Shown one piece after another: positions 13,776-17,132 of a DNA stretch of 17,132 bases (the stretch's first letter is position 1; every line of letters starts with the position of its first letter). The position numbers and the translations under genes were made by a program. The stretch spans positions 1 through 17,132 of the forward strand of contig JAEWKL010000808.1 in assembly GCA_023386115.1 (NCBI GenBank), read 5' to 3'. The notes below the pieces were generated by a model, which was not told where the DNA came from, did not search any database, and saw nothing but the letters and a program-made list of their open reading frames with translations. The DNA is from Pseudomonadota bacterium (GTDB taxonomy: Bacteria; Pseudomonadota; Alphaproteobacteria; Rhizobiales; Beijerinckiaceae).

Positions 13776-15029
13776 ATGCGCGGGCGTGAGGGGTCGGAAC
13801 GGTTCGAGGCGCTGGATGCGGGGCGGGGCGTCTGCGCGCTCGCGGTCGCGTTCTTTCACATGCCCCTCGCCCATCCGCTGCAGCAGCAGGCCTGGTTCCC
13901 GAACCTGCAATTGTGTGTCGACGTCTTCTTCGTCCTGTCGGGCTTCGTGCTGCTGCACGCCTATGGCGACCGGCTGGCGACGGGCCGGCAGGCCCTGCAC
14001 TTCGTGCTGATGCGCGTCGGCCGGCTCTGGCCGCTCCACGCCGCGACGCTCGGATTCCTGATCCTGCTCGAAGGGATGCGCCTCCTCTATCTCTCGCACC
14101 ATGCCGGCACGCCGGTCGCGACGCCGCCCTTCGGGGCCGGGCACCGGCCGGTCGAGATCGTCACCCACCTCCTGTTCCTGCAGGACTTCCGCACCTTCGG
14201 CGATTACAGCTGGAACTTTCCGTCCTGGAGCATCGCGGTCGAGTTCTGGGCCTCGATCGTGCTCGCCGCGACCGTGATGACGGCGGGACCCAGGGCCCGC
14301 CTCGCCTTTGCCGGACTCGCGGCCTCGAGCGCCCTCGCCCTGTGGTGGTTAAGCCCGCGCACGCTGTTCGTGATCCAGAACTGGGGCATCGTGCGCTGCC
14401 TGTTCGACCTGTTCCTGGGCTGCCTCGCCTATACCCTGCGCGACGCGCTGCGCCTGAAGCGGCCCGCCGCGACCCTGGCCGAGATCCTGGCGGCGCTCGC
14501 CCTGCCGGCCCTGGTGCTGGTCCTGCCCCAGGGCCCCCTCGGCTACGGCGCGAGCCTGGTCTTCGCCCTCGCGATCGCGCTGTTCTCGCACCAGCGGGGC
14601 GCCGTGTCGGATCTGGCCCGCACCCGCCTCCCCCAGCGCCTCGGCCTCTGGTCGTTCTCCATCTACCTCCTGCACCTGCCGGTGATCCAGGTCTTCACCA
14701 CCGCGATGCACGCCGTCGAGCAGCGCCCCGGCTTCGCCCGCACGGTGAGCCTCGGGCACGACCGCATCCTCGATCTCGGCTCCGGCCCGGCCAACCTGGC
14801 GGTCGCGGGCGCCCTGGTGGCGATGACGGTGGCGCTCGCCACCGTCACCTACCGCTTCGTCGAATGCCCGTCCCTCGCCTGGTTCAAGCGCCGGGCGGAG
14901 CGCCGAAGCGCCCGACTGTCCGCTCCCGCGGCGCGCGCCGGCGGGTGCGGCGGCCCTGATGCCGCACTGATCGCGCACCTGTCTCAGTTTGGCATGGCCC
15001 GGCGGCTGAATCGGCGGGCGGATCGGTAA
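13776..15029 (+). CDS. AT3-family membrane acyltransferase (OafA/ExoZ-like)
   Basis: A 417-residue polytopic inner-membrane protein with about ten hydrophobic segments. Family signatures are LDAGRGVCALAVAFFHMP, giving the R-x10-H motif (R17, H28), VDVFFVLSGFVLLHAYG (48-64), RVGRLWPLH (80-88), and YSWNFPSWSIAVEFWAS (144-160), the equivalent of the WSLxVE motif. The near-terminal TYRFVECPSLAWFKRR is the usual last-helix signature, followed by a basic, disordered tail of about 35 residues. AT3 proteins transfer acetyl or other acyl groups to sugars of O-antigens, exopolysaccharides or lipids. The frame is open 429 bases upstream, but the ATG at 13776, with GGTGGCGG before it, starts exactly at family homology. 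It lies beside a dedicated ACP and a polysaccharide co-polymerase. The acceptor is not known. Confidence 0.9.
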   Translation: MRGREGSERFEALDAGRGVCALAVAFFHMPLAHPLQQQAWFPNLQLCVDVFFVLSGFVLLHAYGDRLATGRQALHFVLMRVGRLWPLHAATLGFLILLEGMRLLYLSHHAGTPVATPPFGAGHRPVEIVTHLLFLQDFRTFGDYSWNFPSWSIAVEFWASIVLAATVMTAGPRARLAFAGLAASSALALWWLSPRTLFVIQNWGIVRCLFDLFLGCLAYTLRDALRLKRPAATLAEILAALALPALVLVLPQGPLGYGASLVFALAIALFSHQRGAVSDLARTRLPQRLGLWSFSIYLLHLPVIQVFTTAMHAVEQRPGFARTVSLGHDRILDLGSGPANLAVAGALVAMTVALATVTYRFVECPSLAWFKRRAERRSARLSAPAARAGGCGGPDAALIAHLSQFGMARRLNRRADR

Positions 15030-15086
15030 CCCAACCACGATTAAGTTCCTGTCCGTGCCCTGCCGGATCAGGGACGGGCGAGGGAC

Positions 15087-15120
15087 GGGCTCCGTCGAAG
15101 GACACTCTTCGACGGAGCCC
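15087..15120 (+). terminator. Perfect 14-bp hairpin between the acyltransferase and co-polymerase genes
   Basis: GGGCTCCGTCGAAG (15087-15100) pairs without mismatch with 15107-15120 across the loop GACACT. It lies 57 bases after the acyltransferase stop and 68 bases before the next start. No T run follows. It may end the acyltransferase message or shape the leader of the co-polymerase gene. A smaller 6-bp stem (15145-15150 with 15156-15161) follows. The rest of the gap 15030-15188 shows nothing else. Confidence 0.6.
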
Positions 15121-15188
15121 GACATCGGCCCGCGTGACGGACGAGCGGAGTTGATCTCCGCATTGCCGAGCAGTCAATCGGAAGTCGC

Positions 15189-17132
15189 ATGAGGCAGGGG
15201 CACCAGATGTCGACGGCAGAGTCTGCTGCTGCGGCCGACCGCAGGACGGGCGGCACGCTGGCGGATCTGTGGGGATCGGCCCGCCGGCGGGCGATCTGGA
15301 TCGTCGCGAGCGCCGGCGTGATGGCCTCCCTGGCCGGGCTCTACGCGCTGCGGCAGGTGCCGACCTACCGCGCCACGGTGGAACTCCTGATCGATCCGCA
15401 GGCGTTGCAGATCGTCGGGCGCGGCCTCTCGCGGCCGGACGCGCCGGCCCAGCTCGATTTCGCGAATCTCGAGAGCCAGGGGCTGGTCCTGGTCTCGGCC
15501 AAGCTCCTCGAACCGGTGATCGTGCAACTCGGCCTCGCCGAGGACCCGGTGCTGGTCCGCGGGGCGCCGCCCGGCGCCGATCCGGCGGTGGTGGCGCTCG
15601 AGTCCCTGCGCAAGCGCATCGTGGTGCGCCGGGTCGAGACCTCGTTCAACTTCCAGCTCACCGTCGCCTATCCGGATGCGCGGCGCGCGGCCGAGATCGC
15701 CAACACCATCGCGGCGCAGTTCTTCGAGGTCGGCGCCCGGGACCGGGTCTCGGCGGTGCGCCGGGCCAACGAGGCGCTGCTGACCCAGGCCGCCGACCTG
15801 CGCTCCCAGCTCAACCGGGCCGATGTGGCGGTGGAGCGCTACCGGGCCGAGAAGGGCCTGATCGCGTCGGGCGATGCCGGCCTCCTCGTGTCGCAGCAGC
15901 TCAAGGACCTCTACACCCAGATCACCGCCGCGGAGACCACCCTCGCCCGGCTCTCGTCCCGGCGCGAGCAGGTGCGCCAGCTGCGCGTGCCGGATGGTCA
16001 GGTTCAGGCGGTGCCCGAGGCCGATACCTCGCAGGTGATGGTCTCGCTCCGCACCCAGTACGCGCAGACCCTTCAGGAGACCGCCACCCTCTCCCGCAGC
16101 CTCGGGCCGAGCCACCCGCAGATGATCGCGCTCGCCGCCCAGCGCGCCGCGACCGCGCGGCTGATCGCGGCGGAGGCCGACCGGATCCGCCGCACCATCG
16201 AGGAGGACCTGCGCCGCGGCGAGGAATCCTTGCGCCAGCTGCGCGGGCGGGCCGAGCGGCTGATCCAGACCCAGACCAGCAGCAACCAGGAGGGCATCCG
16301 CCTGCGCCAGCTCGAGAGCGAGGCGGAGGCGATCCGGCGCACCTACAACCTCGTCCTCGACCGGACGAAGGACCTCGAGCAACAGCAATCGATCAACCCG
16401 AGCAACTCGCAGATCGTGTCGCGTGCCACCCCGCCGCTCAAGCCGTCGGACACCCCGGCGCTGATCGTGGTGGTGGCCGCCGGCCTGTTCGGCGCGGTTC
16501 TGGGACTGATCCTCGGCTTCCTCTACGACGTCTGGCGCGGCAACATCACCACGGGCTCGGGCTTCGGCGCCGCGGCGCCGGTCTGGGCCCGCCTGCGGCG
16601 GCCGGGCCGTACCGGCCGCGGCACGAGCGCCGAGGAAGCCCTGGTCACCGCGGCGCGCGAATTGCGCACCCGGTTCGCCGGCCGCGGCCAGCCGGTGATC
16701 GTCACGATGGCCTCGGACGGGCTCGGGCCCGAGCGCCTGCACGCGGCGGAGATTCTCACCGACCTGCTGATCCGCCTCGGCGAGCCGGCCCTGATGGTGC
16801 CGGAGCAGGCCCATGCCCGCCTCGGCTTCGGCGACGGTCCCCGCACCGACGCGCCACTGCGCGGCCGGCTCGCCGTCGTCGATCCCATCCGCGGGGTGGA
16901 GCGCCTGCCCCGGCCGGAGATCATCGTGGCGGAGCGGGACCTCGCCCGCGGCGACGGCTGGCTGTCGATTCCCGAGACCTCGGACGCGATCCTCCTCCTC
17001 GTCGCCCCCGGCCGGATGACCCGCACCCGCCTGGAGCGCCTGCTCGAGACCCTCGACGGCGCCGGCCGCTTCCGCGCGCAGGGGCTGTTCGGTCTCGTCA
17101 CGGTGGAGGCGCGGCGGAGGTCACCCCTGCGC
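15189..17132 (+). CDS. Polysaccharide co-polymerase (Wzz/GumC/ExoP-like) with degenerate C-terminal kinase-like domain, 3' end missing
   Basis: At least 648 codons, open at the right edge. Order: short cytoplasmic tail, TM1 (about 35-53), a Wzz region starting PTYRATVELLIDPQ, a long periplasmic coiled-coil part (about 190-400) with SLGPSHPQMIAL and the GNVR-like end YNLVLDRTKDLEQQQ, a Pro motif (TPPLKPSDTP) and TM2 (about 424-446). A cytoplasmic Rossmann-like domain follows. In tyrosine-kinase co-polymerases this part carries the Walker A GEGKS(T); here the equivalent is VTMASDGLGPERLH (505-518) with no Lys, and the next strand ends LMVPEQ instead of LLVDxD. It probably sets chain length in exopolysaccharide export but is unlikely to be an active kinase. 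Start: ATG 15189 has GGAAG upstream; in-frame ATG 15207 has AGGGG and is equally possible. Confidence 0.87.
   Translation, partial: MRQGHQMSTAESAAAADRRTGGTLADLWGSARRRAIWIVASAGVMASLAGLYALRQVPTYRATVELLIDPQALQIVGRGLSRPDAPAQLDFANLESQGLVLVSAKLLEPVIVQLGLAEDPVLVRGAPPGADPAVVALESLRKRIVVRRVETSFNFQLTVAYPDARRAAEIANTIAAQFFEVGARDRVSAVRRANEALLTQAADLRSQLNRADVAVERYRAEKGLIASGDAGLLVSQQLKDLYTQITAAETTLARLSSRREQVRQLRVPDGQVQAVPEADTSQVMVSLRTQYAQTLQETATLSRSLGPSHPQMIALAAQRAATARLIAAEADRIRRTIEEDLRRGEESLRQLRGRAERLIQTQTSSNQEGIRLRQLESEAEAIRRTYNLVLDRTKDLEQQQSINPSNSQIVSRATPPLKPSDTPALIVVVAAGLFGAVLGLILGFLYDVWRGNITTGSGFGAAAPVWARLRRPGRTGRGTSAEEALVTAARELRTRFAGRGQPVIVTMASDGLGPERLHAAEILTDLLIRLGEPALMVPEQAHARLGFGDGPRTDAPLRGRLAVVDPIRGVERLPRPEIIVAERDLARGDGWLSIPETSDAILLLVAPGRMTRTRLERLLETLDGAGRFRAQGLFGLVTVEARRRSPLR

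Overview
This is a GC-rich window (mostly about 70% GC) from an alphaproteobacterium. The mix of FkbM methyltransferase, DUF2244 protein, RecD2-like helicase, Nth, a CzcBA-type metal pump and exopolysaccharide genes, together with the codon bias, best fits Methylobacterium/Methylorubrum or a close relative. That placement is inferred from gene content and composition; there is no rRNA gene to confirm it.

Layout. At the left edge the 5' end of a leftward gene (1-181) encodes the N-terminus of a probable RND efflux adaptor. Then come rightward genes for a DedA-family membrane protein (477-1118), an FkbM-type methyltransferase (1267-2100) preceded by a striking double TGACGTCA site, and a RecD2-type helicase (2166-4475). 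A leftward DUF2244 membrane protein (4485-5021) and rightward endonuclease III (nth, 5042-5797) diverge with only 20 bp between their start codons.

From about 5.9 to 7.07 kb composition drops sharply, to about 38% GC over 6901-7020. This island carries a leftward two-gene unit: a 190-residue protein with the sequence hallmarks of an ADP-ribosyltransferase of the cholera/pertussis toxin type (R-S-E class, with Lys in place of the usual Arg), followed 12 bp later by an 86-residue partner with its own ribosome binding site. I read this as a candidate toxin-antidote or modification module that arrived by horizontal transfer. It is the most novel-looking item here.

From 7212 to 13001 a rightward cluster encodes a heavy-metal efflux system: a small secreted Cys/His-rich protein, an unusually long periplasmic adaptor with an extra His-rich membrane-anchored N-terminal domain, a CzcA-family RND pump and a small His-rich periplasmic protein. 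No outer-membrane channel gene (CzcC type) is present in the window. The pump's proton-relay motif is neither the classical CzcA nor the CusA form.

From 13.3 kb to the right edge lies a probable surface-polysaccharide locus: a dedicated acyl carrier protein (leftward), a divergent AT3-family membrane acyltransferase, and a Wzz/GumC-type polysaccharide co-polymerase that runs off the window. Its C-terminal domain looks like a tyrosine-kinase domain that has lost its Walker A motif. Several hairpins and a 16-bp tandem repeat punctuate the non-coding gaps.
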